Below are positions 1 to 6,592 of a stretch of 8,801 bases of DNA, piece by piece. The notes under the pieces were generated by a model. The model was not told where the DNA came from. It was given only the letters and a program-made list of their open reading frames with translations, and ran no database searches. This stretch comes from an uncultured Prosthecobacter sp. (GTDB lineage Bacteria; Verrucomicrobiota; Verrucomicrobiia; Verrucomicrobiales; Verrucomicrobiaceae): positions 1-8,801 of the forward strand of contig CANNUR010000113.1 of assembly GCA_947523045.1 (NCBI GenBank), in the 5' to 3' direction. The position numbers and the translations under genes are program-made. Each line of letters begins with the position of its first letter. Position 1 is the stretch's first letter.

Positions 1-697
1 GGCCGACGCTGAGCACGAGTTGGTAGGCCTTGAGAATCTCGGGATGGAATTCGAGGTCGTTGTTGGCGGCGAACTCGAGGCTGTACCCCTGGGCCTCGGC
101 CCATTGCACGAAGGGCAGTTCCCAGCGCGAGAACTGCGGTGCGGCCGGCCGCTCAAAGCTGACCCGGTGGCCCTGATTGTTGGAGAGGCTGTTGTAGGCG
201 TAGACGCTGAAGCCACCCCAGTTGTTGTAGGCGTTGTAGGTGTTGGTGGCGAGCTGCAGCAGGATCTTTGAGGTGGCACCCGGCTTGGCGGCGCGGACGA
301 TGAAGAAGGCGGAACCCGCAGCCGTGCGGGCGCCGCGCGCCGTCCATTTACCGCCGCGATCGGCGGCCTTCAGGGCAACCTCATAGTACCCCGATTTCCA
401 GTCGGCACCGACCGGGATGTCGAGCGCGGCCGGCCAGCCGCAGCCGTTGGCCGAGGCATCCTCGGGCACGGGATATGCCGTGCCCTTGACGCCCGCCTTG
501 CGCCAGACAACTTCGCGCTCGCGGCCGAGGCGCGCGACCTCGACATCAAAGACCGCGGCGGTCGTGCTGACATGAAGCGGCACGGGTTCGCCCTGGGCAA
601 CGCTGACCTTGCCGGCATAGCCGTCGATGAACAGGGACGGTGGTGCCTCGGCGAAGGCGGCGGCGGCAGCGGTCAGGAGGAGCAGAAAAGCGCGCAT
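1..697 (-). CDS. Secreted protein with N,N-dimethylformamidase beta subunit-like domain (3' end cut by window edge)
   Basis: The reading frame is open from the ATG at 697 to base 1, so 232 residues are visible and the C-terminus lies outside the window. Residues 1-16 form a Sec-type signal peptide (MRAF, four Leu, then an Ala-rich stretch ending AFA), so the product is probably exported. A beta-rich segment (about 20-135) follows. Then comes the hallmark of the dimethylformamidase beta-subunit C-terminal family: TYNAYNNWGG at 153-162, a SVYAYNS segment, and YSLEFAANNDLEFHPEIL (205-222) leading into the YQLVLSVG strand (225-232). The known enzyme hydrolyses dimethylformamide with a mononuclear iron held by Tyr and Glu residues, but most family members are uncharacterised, so the substrate here is unknown. 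The gene follows the Cys-rich protein gene by 42 bases on the same strand and may be cotranscribed with it. The family call is fairly secure; the activity is not. Confidence 0.8.
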   Translation of the reverse strand, partial: MRAFLLLLTAAAAAFAEAPPSLFIDGYAGKVSVAQGEPVPLHVSTTAAVFDVEVARLGREREVVWRKAGVKGTAYPVPEDASANGCGWPAALDIPVGADWKSGYYEVALKAADRGGKWTARGARTAAGSAFFIVRAAKPGATSKILLQLATNTYNAYNNWGGFSVYAYNSLSNNQGHRVSFERPAAPQFSRWELPFVQWAEAQGYSLEFAANNDLEFHPEILKAYQLVLSVG

Positions 698-739
698 GCC
701 AAGCCTACGCGCTGGCGTGGCGATTCTGGCAGGGAATGC

Positions 740-1264
740 TCAGGTCCGGGCCACGGCCACCGGCAGGGCGGGCAGCGTCTCCACCTCTGGTTCAACGCCT
801 TCGCCGGGCGGGCCCGGGAAGTTTTCGTCGACGAAACGTCGCCAGGTGTCCTTGGTCGGCTTCGACAGCAGGTGCTGGATGTTCTCCGCGCAATCGCCGC
901 AGAGCAGCAGGCCGTGGTGCAGGCGATCGCCCGCGCACAGGCCGCTGATGACGTAGTCGTCGAGCCCCTCGCCGGAGCGGTTGCAGACCGAGCAGTGGTC
1001 GAGCCCGCGATCGAGCTGGACATGCTCGTCCTGGTAGTCGGAGAGGCGCTGCTTGGATTCGCCGGAGAACTCCTCCATCATCGCGCTCCGGCAGTGATGG
1101 CAGAGCGCGTATTCCATGACGCACTCGCCCTGGCGATAGGCCTTGGAAACATGGTAACCGCCGGCGTCATCGAGCAGGGTCTCGCCACAGCGCGTGCAGT
1201 GGCGAAACGGTCGCCCCTCATACTCGCAATCCAGATCAGGCGGAATCGGGGGCGGTTCATCCAT
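740..1264 (-). CDS. Cys-rich putative zinc-binding protein with two four-Cys modules, unknown function
   Basis: I do not recognise a named family. From the ATG at 1264 the product is 174 residues; an in-frame ATG at 1309 would add 15 residues. I prefer 1264 because the added stretch looks non-conserved, although its nearest GAGG lies about 14 bases upstream and is weak support. Four CxxC knuckles are visible: C23/C26, C55/C58, C91/C94 and C122/C125. They form two modules with nearly equal spacing (32 and 31 residues between the first Cys of each pair), which suggests two zinc-ribbon or treble-clef sites produced by an internal duplication. C13, C48 and C110 are additional. There is no signal peptide or membrane segment, so it should be cytoplasmic. 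The middle is acidic, and the Pro-rich C-terminus looks disordered. Such proteins may bind nucleic acid or protein partners, but nothing here shows which. Confidence 0.75.
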   Translation of the reverse strand: MDEPPPIPPDLDCEYEGRPFRHCTRCGETLLDDAGGYHVSKAYRQGECVMEYALCHHCRSAMMEEFSGESKQRLSDYQDEHVQLDRGLDHCSVCNRSGEGLDDYVISGLCAGDRLHHGLLLCGDCAENIQHLLSKPTKDTWRRFVDENFPGPPGEGVEPEVETLPALPVAVART

Positions 1265-1309
1265 GTCGACAAGATGAGCCTCGGTCCGTGATCGGCAAGC
1301 GCCTGTCAT

Positions 1310-1458
1310 CGCTTTTTGTGCACGTGTGAGGAGAAATTTCGTGATCTTTCTTCACGCAGGCATTCTGCGAACAGCGAGCTGGTCAATGGGGCAACCAGGG
1401 GTTCGTCGTTCGCCTCTGGTCTTTGGCGGACGGCTTCCTGAAAATCATTCCTCCGTCG
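1310..1458. other. Intergenic gap between rfaE2-purN and the Cys-rich gene
   Basis: This is the longest non-coding stretch in the window. It is noticeably more AT-rich than the flanking genes around 1326-1350. On the minus strand a TTGACC hexamer (plus-strand 1379-1384) could be a -35 box for the downstream Cys-rich gene, but no convincing -10 box lies at the right distance. An imperfect inverted repeat, ACCAGGGG at 1394-1401 with CCTCTGGT at 1413-1420, could fold into a stem with one G-U pair when read on the plus strand. It is not followed by a T-run in either direction. The gap probably separates two transcription units, but neither promoter nor terminator is demonstrated. Confidence 0.3.
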
Positions 1459-2532
1459 TCATGTTTTTGGCCACTCCGCCAGTACGCGCGGCAGCAGTTC
1501 GTGTTCGGCTTCCTTGATGCGCTCGTGCAGGCTGTCGGCGGTGTCGCCAGGCAGCACGGGCACGCGGGTCTGGCCGAGGATGCGGCCGGCGTCGATCTCG
1601 GCCGTGACGAGGTGGACGCTGCAGCCGGATTCGCTGGCGCCGGCGTCGAGGGCCTGCTGCGGGGCATCGGCGCCTTTGAACAGGGGCAGCAGCGAGGGGT
1701 GGACGTTGATGATGCGGCCGGCAAAGGCGTCGAGCACGGGCGCACGCAGGATCTTCATGAAGCCGGCGAGCACGACCAGATCGACGTTGGCGCGGCGCAG
1801 GTGCTCGGCGATCTCCTTCTGGGCGGCATCGCCGAGGCGGCGCGGCTGCGGACCGGGATCGACGTGGCGCGCCTCGATGCCGGCGGCACGAGCCGTCTGC
1901 AGGAAGGCGCAGTCGGCCTGATCGGAGAGCGCAAGCACGACCTCGGCGTCGAGACGGCCGGCGCTGATGGCCTCAAGGATGGCCTTGAAATTCGAGCCCT
2001 GGCCGGAGCCGAGCACGCCCAGGCGCAGGCGGCGCGGACCGCTTTCCGGAGTGGCGGCGCGCTGCAGAGTGGCGGTGGTTGAGCGACCGGGCACGAGCGG
2101 CAGGATGCGGATGGCGCTGCCGGCAGCTTCGAGGGCGGCGCGTTCCTCGGGATTGAGGGAATCGACCGTGTAATCGCCACCCTTGGCATAGACGTGCGGG
2201 CGGATGGCCTCGATCAGGCGGGTGGCGCGCTCCTCGCTGAAGACGACAACGCCATCCACCGCGCGCAGGGCGGCAAGGACTTCGGCGCGGTCGTTCTCCG
2301 GGTTCACCGGCCGGGTGGGGCCCTTGAGGGCGCGCACCGAGGCGTCGGCATTGACGGCCACCAGCAGGGCATCGCCGAGGGCGCGCGCCTGGTTGAGGTA
2401 ACGCACGTGGCCGGCGTGCAGCAGGTCGAAGCAGCCGTTGGTGAAGACGAGCTTGCGGCCGCGGGCGTCGAGGTCGTCGCGCAGGCGGGCAGCCTCGTCC
2501 AGGCTGAGGGGGCGAAAATCGGCGTCGCTCAT
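1459..2532 (-). CDS. Fused protein: RfaE2-type heptose-1-phosphate adenylyltransferase + phosphoribosylglycinamide formyltransferase (PurN)
   Basis: One uninterrupted frame of 357 residues carries two enzyme domains. Residues 1-157 are a nucleotidyltransferase of the RfaE2/HldE C-terminal type: KLVFTNGCFDLLHAGH with the HxGH site at 39-42, a VNADASVRALKGPTRPV segment (60-76), YAKGGDY (115-121) and the GRSTT signature (149-153). This domain would transfer AMP from ATP to heptose-1-phosphate to make the ADP-heptose precursor of lipopolysaccharide. After a short linker (about 158-168), residues 169-357 are PurN, which makes formyl-GAR from GAR and 10-formyl-THF in purine synthesis. It shows GSGQGSN (175-181) for phosphate binding and the catalytic residues N276 and H278 (INVHPSLLP) and D314. 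Both active sites look intact. The ATG at 2532 is preceded by GAGG nine bases away and lies four bases after the rhodanese-like gene stop, so translation is probably coupled. The frame is open further upstream, but that part lies inside the previous gene. The HldE kinase domain is absent. Confidence 0.9.
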   Translation of the reverse strand: MSDADFRPLSLDEAARLRDDLDARGRKLVFTNGCFDLLHAGHVRYLNQARALGDALLVAVNADASVRALKGPTRPVNPENDRAEVLAALRAVDGVVVFSEERATRLIEAIRPHVYAKGGDYTVDSLNPEERAALEAAGSAIRILPLVPGRSTTATLQRAATPESGPRRLRLGVLGSGQGSNFKAILEAISAGRLDAEVVLALSDQADCAFLQTARAAGIEARHVDPGPQPRRLGDAAQKEIAEHLRRANVDLVVLAGFMKILRAPVLDAFAGRIINVHPSLLPLFKGADAPQQALDAGASESGCSVHLVTAEIDAGRILGQTRVPVLPGDTADSLHERIKEAEHELLPRVLAEWPKT

Positions 2533-2536
2533 GGTC

Positions 2537-3100
2537 TCAGTCCTCGATCTCGACGCGGTAGCGCGGCAGGGAAGGATCGACCTCGCTGCTGTAGGCGTCG
2601 ATGCCGCCGGCGAGGCAGCGGGCGTTGTCGAAGCCGTGGCCGATGAAGTAGGCGACGATGTCGAGGCTGCGGCCGCCGGTGTGATCGTAGATGACCAGCG
2701 GGGCATTTTTGTCCCAGGACGCGAAGGCTTCCTGGATGAGCTCCTGGCTGATCAGCACCGAGCCGGGGATGTGCACGGCCTCGTGCTCCTCGCGGGTGCG
2801 GGCATCGAGCAGGCGCAGGCCTGGCGTTTGAGCTTTGAGTTCCGCGAGTTCCGGAGGGGTGATCTGCAGTTTGACGTCCTCCTCGTGGCTGCTGCGGATG
2901 TGCTCGATGAGATCGTCGACCGGGATGGCCTCGTTGCGGGCACAGAGCTGGGCGAGGGTTTCGGTCGGGCTGAAGGCGCAGGCGCTGCAGCCGCCGATGT
3001 GGTATTTGGCAAACAGCGAGCGACGGGCGCCCGGGTAGCTCTGCAGCACCTGGGCAAGCGTGGTTTCGGGCGTCAGCGGGGGGGCGTCCGGGGCGGGCAT
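2537..3100 (-). CDS. DUF1858-like + rhodanese-like two-domain protein with Asp at the catalytic Cys position
   Basis: From the ATG at 3100 the product is 187 residues, with no signal peptide. Residues 11-71 resemble a DUF1858-type helical domain (LTPETTLAQVLQSYPGARRS, then KYHIGGCSACAF) with C38, C41 and C53 as possible metal or thiol ligands. Residues 79-187 are a rhodanese fold: LLDARTREEHEAVHIPGS (97-114), the VIYDHTGGRS loop (136-145) and CLAGGIDAY (162-170). Active rhodaneses carry the persulfide-forming Cys at the head of that loop; here it is D139, so ordinary sulfurtransferase activity is unlikely. C162 is a remaining Cys but not at the usual site. An in-frame ATG at 3208 would add 36 residues, but it overlaps the start of the divergent pssA gene and looks unnatural. 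The gene precedes rfaE2-purN by four bases. Regulatory or binding roles in sulfur or iron-sulfur metabolism are possible but unproven. Confidence 0.83.
   Translation of the reverse strand: MPAPDAPPLTPETTLAQVLQSYPGARRSLFAKYHIGGCSACAFSPTETLAQLCARNEAIPVDDLIEHIRSSHEEDVKLQITPPELAELKAQTPGLRLLDARTREEHEAVHIPGSVLISQELIQEAFASWDKNAPLVIYDHTGGRSLDIVAYFIGHGFDNARCLAGGIDAYSSEVDPSLPRYRVEIED
2542..2545 (-). promoter_or_regulatory. Shine-Dalgarno site of the rfaE2-purN gene
   Basis: Read on the minus strand this is GAGG, nine bases before the ATG at 2532. It lies within the last codons of the upstream rhodanese-like gene, which ends at 2537. It supports 2532 as the true start rather than the longer open frame up to 2706, and suggests translational coupling of the two genes. 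It is the clearest ribosome binding site in the window. Confidence 0.55.
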
Positions 3101-3185
3101 GGCGTACAGATAGCGCGGGGCGTCGATGTGGAAACTGCAAAGTTCGGGGGTGCATTCGACGCCGGGGCGATTTACAGTGGCGCCG
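3101..3185. promoter_or_regulatory. Divergent intergenic region, rhodanese-like gene / pssA
   Basis: These 85 bases separate two genes that read outward, so both promoters should lie here or extend into the coding regions. On the minus strand TTTCCA and TATCTG, 16 bases apart, are a loose -35/-10 pair for the rhodanese-like gene, but they would place the transcript start almost at the ATG. On the plus strand TTTACA at 3171-3176 is a weak -10 candidate for pssA with no matching -35. Neither gene has a clear Shine-Dalgarno sequence. The location is supported by gene orientation; the motifs are speculative. Confidence 0.35.
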
Positions 3186-4049
3186 ATGATTGAGCGCGAA
3201 CCCCGCATTTATGTGCTGCCGACCCTGATGACGGCGGGCAACATCCTGTCTGGATTCGTCGCCATCCTGCAGATCTTCAAGGGGCGCGAGGGCCTGGTGA
3301 CCGAACACTACTACTGGGCCATCATTGCCATCCTGGCGGCCTGCCTGTTCGATGTGCTCGACGGCCGTGTCGCCCGCTTGGGCGGCCAGGAATCGCCCTT
3401 CGGCCGTGAGCTGGACTCGATCGCTGACATCGTCAGCTTCGGCGTCGCGCCCGCCCTGCTGGTGCATGACATCGTCCTCTCAAGCATCGAAAAGCCCGCC
3501 GGCATCGGCTGGCTGATCGCCTCGGTCTACCTTGTCTGCGGGGCGATGCGCCTGGCGCGCTTCAATTGTCTGGCGGCGGCCGATGACAAAACCGGCAGCA
3601 AGCATTTCCGTGGCTGCCCGATCCCGGCTGCGGCGGGGGTGATCGCCTCGCTCACCCTGCTCATGCTCTGGCTCGACGAGGGCAACAAGGAGATCGGGCC
3701 GTGGAAGTACGGGCTCGCCGTGCTCATGGTGCTGCTCTCGGTGCTGATGATGAGCGACCTCGAATACCCGAGCTTCAAGTCGATCAACTGGCGCACCAGC
3801 CGTTCCCCGGCCTGGGTGCTGGCCTCGATCATCGTCATCGCCTTCACCGTCCGCAACTGGCAGTGGATGCCGTCGGTGCTCTTTGTCAGCTACCTGCTGT
3901 ACGGTCTGGCTAGGCCGTGGATTTCGCGGCGCTGGCGCCAGGAGATCGAGATTGAGATCGAAAACGGTGAAACCGCCGAGGAATCCGAGGACTCTGAGGA
4001 ACGCCGGCCCGGTGGGTCGGCGGGGGACAAGGCCGCCATCCAGCCGTAA
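3186..4049 (+). CDS. pssA: CDP-diacylglycerol--serine O-phosphatidyltransferase
   Basis: This 287-residue membrane enzyme joins CDP-diacylglycerol and L-serine to give phosphatidylserine, the precursor of phosphatidylethanolamine. The CDP-alcohol phosphatidyltransferase signature is complete: D56, D59-G60, A63-R64, G73, D77 and D81, with the exact DGx2ARx8Gx3Dx3D spacing. The N-terminal YVLPTLMTAGNILSGF (9-24) and SFGVAPALL (84-92) are typical of the type II, PssA subclass. About seven or eight hydrophobic segments are seen, at roughly 11-30, 43-58, 82-98, 108-124, 146-163, 175-190, 209-222 and 228-242. The C-terminus (250-287) is a charged tail with EIEIEIE and a run of Glu/Asp, then a Gly/Ala-rich end; it is probably cytosolic and disordered. 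I chose the ATG at 3186 because the preceding 20 in-frame residues do not resemble the family. The GT81 gene follows 19 bases later and is probably cotranscribed. Confidence 0.94.
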   Translation: MIEREPRIYVLPTLMTAGNILSGFVAILQIFKGREGLVTEHYYWAIIAILAACLFDVLDGRVARLGGQESPFGRELDSIADIVSFGVAPALLVHDIVLSSIEKPAGIGWLIASVYLVCGAMRLARFNCLAAADDKTGSKHFRGCPIPAAAGVIASLTLLMLWLDEGNKEIGPWKYGLAVLMVLLSVLMMSDLEYPSFKSINWRTSRSPAWVLASIIVIAFTVRNWQWMPSVLFVSYLLYGLARPWISRRWRQEIEIEIENGETAEESEDSEERRPGGSAGDKAAIQP

Positions 4050-4068
4050 GCGCGAGAGACCCATCAGG

Positions 4069-5280
4069 ATGGCGGACTTTTACCAGCACACCCAGCTTCC
4101 CACTTTGCACCATCTGGCGGCGCCCGATCCGGCGGCGCGGGGGCTTGAACTTGCCGAGCTGGCGCGTGAGCGACCGGTGGCGGTGCTGCTGCCGGCCCTC
4201 TTTGTCGAGACCCGGCGTCCGGCCCTGCCGTCGATCCTGGGCACGCTGGCCGAGGCTCCGTACATTCGCGAGATCGTGCTGAGCATGAACGTCATGAACT
4301 CGGCCGAGGCGGATGAAGCCGTGCGCCTGTGTGGCGAGTGGGCGGCTGGCAAGCCGGTGCGCATCCTCTGGAACGACGGTCCGGCCCTGCAGGCGGCGCA
4401 TCATCGGCTGGCCGAACTCGGCTGGGATGGCGGTTGCGGTGGCAAGGGCGCCAACATCTGGATGGGCCTGGCCTACCTGCAGGCCGCAGGGAGGGTGCGC
4501 ACGGTCATCAGTCATGACACCGACATCCTCAATTACGATGCCTCGGTGCCGGCCCGGCTCTGCCATCCGGTGGCGCATCCGCGCATGGGCTACCGCTTCG
4601 CCAAGGGCTATTACAGCCGTGTGCGCGACCGGCTGTTCGGCCGGGTGACACGCCTGCTGGTCTTCCCGCTCATTCGCGCCTTTCAGGATGTGCTTGGACC
4701 GCAGCCGCTGCTGCAGCACCTGGAGAGCTTTCGCTACCCGCTGTCTGGCGAATTTGCCGGCGACCTGGAAACCCTGGCCGGTTTCAGCCTGCCTTCGGCC
4801 TGGGGCCTGGAGGTGGCCATGCTCGGTGAGGCCCACCGGCGCCTGCCGCTGGAGGCACAGTGCCAGGTCGATCTCGGGTTTCATTACGAGCATCGCCACC
4901 GCCAGTTGCTGGTGCCGGGCATCGAACACGGACTGGTGGCCGCCGCCGCCGATGTCGCCCGCTGCCTGGCCTGGCAGATCCTGCGCGACCTGCCGGAAGC
5001 GGAGCGCGCCGCGCCGCTGCGCAAGGCGCTGAGCGTCTACCGCGAGCAGCGTGCCCCGGAATGGCTGGGACGCTACGAGCACGTTGCGCTGCTCAACGGT
5101 CTGGTTTTCGACCGCGACGAGGAGGAGCTGGCGCTGCGGACCTTCACCGCCGCTCTCGACGCCCTGCACGCGGATGTCGATCGCGCGGGCCTGCACATGC
5201 CGGGCATGCGCCCGCCGCCGGCGCAGGCGCTGGCCGAACTGCCCGGTTTTGCCGAGCAGATTCAGGAAGCGGCGCTTTGA
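4069..5280 (+). CDS. GT81-family glycosyltransferase, glucosyl-3-phosphoglycerate synthase-like
   Basis: The product is a soluble, GT-A fold enzyme of 403 residues. The order of motifs matches the glucosyl-3-phosphoglycerate/glucosylglycerate synthase family. They are a PALFVE segment near 42-47, GGKGANIWMGL (124-134) with the GKG loop, the metal-binding DTD (150-152), FAKGYYSR (177-184), then FRYPLSGEFAG (221-231), WGLEVAMLGE (245-254) and QVDLGFHYEHRHRQL (266-280). In this last motif H275 aligns by pattern with the catalytic-region His of mycobacterial GpgS. The known reaction moves glucose from an NDP-glucose to 3-phosphoglycerate (or glycerate), giving glucosylglycerate, a compatible solute or a precursor of methylglucose polysaccharide. 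The C-terminal 100 residues are helical and of unknown role. The ATG at 4069 follows pssA by 19 bases, with only weak SD-like GAGAG and CAGG. No phosphatase gene is adjacent, so donor and acceptor remain open; a mannosyl or lipid acceptor role cannot be excluded. Confidence 0.85.
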   Translation: MADFYQHTQLPTLHHLAAPDPAARGLELAELARERPVAVLLPALFVETRRPALPSILGTLAEAPYIREIVLSMNVMNSAEADEAVRLCGEWAAGKPVRILWNDGPALQAAHHRLAELGWDGGCGGKGANIWMGLAYLQAAGRVRTVISHDTDILNYDASVPARLCHPVAHPRMGYRFAKGYYSRVRDRLFGRVTRLLVFPLIRAFQDVLGPQPLLQHLESFRYPLSGEFAGDLETLAGFSLPSAWGLEVAMLGEAHRRLPLEAQCQVDLGFHYEHRHRQLLVPGIEHGLVAAAADVARCLAWQILRDLPEAERAAPLRKALSVYREQRAPEWLGRYEHVALLNGLVFDRDEEELALRTFTAALDALHADVDRAGLHMPGMRPPPAQALAELPGFAEQIQEAAL

Positions 5281-5286
5281 GCCGGT

Positions 5287-6528
5287 TCAGTGCACCACCG
5301 CCCAGACGGCCTTCAGGTAGCGGCTCTCCGGGCAGTTGGACATGACCGGGTGATCCATGCCCGGGCCGGTGCGATCCAGAATCTGCAGCTTGCGGCCCTG
5401 GCGATGGGCGGCGCCGATGACGAGCTGTTCGAAGTCCTCGGTGCTGAGCAGGCCCGAGCAGGAGCAGGAGACAAACAGGCCGCCGCGGCGCACCAACTGC
5501 AGCGCCAGACCGTTGAGGTCGCGATACTTGAAGATGCCCTCCTCCTGGCGGTCGCGATGGTGGATCAGCTTGGGCGGATCGAGCACGACCGTGTCCCAGA
5601 GCTCGCCGTTGCGGATCATCTGGCGCGACCAGCCGAAGGCGTCGGCGTGCGTCCACTGCACGCGGGTCTGATTGAGGTTGGCGTTCTGGCGCGCCTGGGC
5701 GACCGCCTTCTCGTCGAGGTCGACGCCGGTGACATCCTCACAGCCAGCGAGCACCCGTGCAGCGAGGGCGAAACCGCCGGTGTAGCTGCACAGGTCGAGC
5801 ACGCGGCCGCGCGCCAGTCGGCCAAGAAGCAGACGGTTGTCGCGCTGGTCGCAGAAGAAGCCGGTCTTGTGGCCCTCCTCGAAGTTGACGAGGTATCGGA
5901 GGCCATGCTCGCGGATCTTCACCGAGGCCGGCGCGGGTTCATCGGCCTCAGGCACGTCGGCACGGCGCATCGATTCGATCAGGGCGATGTCGGGATCCGT
6001 CTGGATGACGTGTCGGCTGGTGCCAAGTTCGCCGTGCAGGAGCGGCAGCCAGCGGCGCAGCCGGCGCCAGGCGCCGAGCGAGGTGACCTCCACGGAGAGC
6101 GTGTCGGCGTAGCGATCGACGATGAGTCCGCTGAGACCATCGGCATCGGAGTGCACGACGCGGTAGGCATCGCCGGTTTCGTCAAGCTTCAACACCTGGG
6201 TGCGCAAGCGCACGGCCGTGCGCAGGCGTTCGTCGAGGTCGCTCTCGCCAAAGGCTTCCTCGCCGTGGTACAGGACACGCAGGGGCACGCGCGCCTTGGG
6301 ATTGAACCAGCCGGCCCCGAAGGATTTGCCCTCCTTGTCGTAGACGCGTACCAGGTCGCCCGCGCCTGCGTCGGAGGAGGTGGCGCCGACCATGTTCGGG
6401 AAAATCGCCGGGTGGAAGGAGTAGTACTTCAGTTGCGCCCAGGGACGTTCCCAGGACTCGCTGCCAGGCGGCGGAGCTTTGACAGCGGGCGGTCGGGGAC
6501 GGCGGGAGGGATCGTAGGGGCGGGGCAT
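5287..6528 (-). CDS. Class I SAM-dependent 23S rRNA (cytosine-C5) methyltransferase, RlmI-like
   Basis: The product has 413 residues. An N-terminal PUA-type RNA-binding domain (about 31-112) carries HPAIFPNMV and DKEGKSFGAGWFNP. The central EEHD-like domain includes SGLIVDRY (133-140). The C-terminal Rossmann methyltransferase shows the SAM-binding motif LDLCSYTGGF (244-253), the acidic strand GVDLDE (268-273), LDPPK (316-320) and SCSCSG (354-359). C357 of that last motif is the probable catalytic Cys of 5-methylcytosine enzymes. E. coli RlmI modifies C1962 of 23S rRNA and is close in length and domain order; an RlmK-like N7 activity is less likely given the Cys motif. The basic, Pro-rich leader (1-27) is unusual. 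Starts at 6528 or 6546 are both possible; neither has a Shine-Dalgarno, and I chose the shorter. It lies 46-64 bases behind the sulfatase stop on the same strand and ends six bases from the convergent GT81 gene. Confidence 0.9.
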   Translation of the reverse strand: MPRPYDPSRRPRPPAVKAPPPGSESWERPWAQLKYYSFHPAIFPNMVGATSSDAGAGDLVRVYDKEGKSFGAGWFNPKARVPLRVLYHGEEAFGESDLDERLRTAVRLRTQVLKLDETGDAYRVVHSDADGLSGLIVDRYADTLSVEVTSLGAWRRLRRWLPLLHGELGTSRHVIQTDPDIALIESMRRADVPEADEPAPASVKIREHGLRYLVNFEEGHKTGFFCDQRDNRLLLGRLARGRVLDLCSYTGGFALAARVLAGCEDVTGVDLDEKAVAQARQNANLNQTRVQWTHADAFGWSRQMIRNGELWDTVVLDPPKLIHHRDRQEEGIFKYRDLNGLALQLVRRGGLFVSCSCSGLLSTEDFEQLVIGAAHRQGRKLQILDRTGPGMDHPVMSNCPESRYLKAVWAVVH

Positions 6529-6592
6529 GCGGACAGAGCGACCCATGCCCAGCCGGGCCGGGAAGTAAAGGGGCCGTTGCGCTGGTCCGGGT

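Noticed and set aside
572..1291. Plus-strand open frame of 239 codons opposite the Cys-rich gene
   Set aside because: It spans two minus-strand genes and the gap between them, and shows no domain. The minus-strand frame with four CxxC pairs is the better explanation.
1316..1328. TGTGCACGTGTG overlapping palindromes (GTGCAC, CACGTG) as an operator
   Set aside because: The 12-base unit is not a perfect palindrome, no regulator gene is nearby, and short GC-rich palindromes are expected by chance.
1394..1420. Inverted repeat ACCAGGGG/CCTCTGGT as a terminator
   Set aside because: The stem is imperfect, the loop is 11 bases, and no T-run follows on either strand, so it does not meet the usual form of an intrinsic terminator.
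2533..2706. Longer start for the rfaE2-purN gene
   Set aside because: The additional 58 residues are Ser/Thr/Ala-rich shadow sequence inside the rhodanese-like gene. The ATG at 2532 has a good Shine-Dalgarno and begins just before the conserved domain.
3910..5196. Minus-strand open frame of 428 codons opposite pssA and the GT81 gene
   Set aside because: It lies antisense to two genes with clear family motifs. Its translation is His/Gln/Arg-rich without recognisable domains, as expected for shadow frames in GC-rich DNA.
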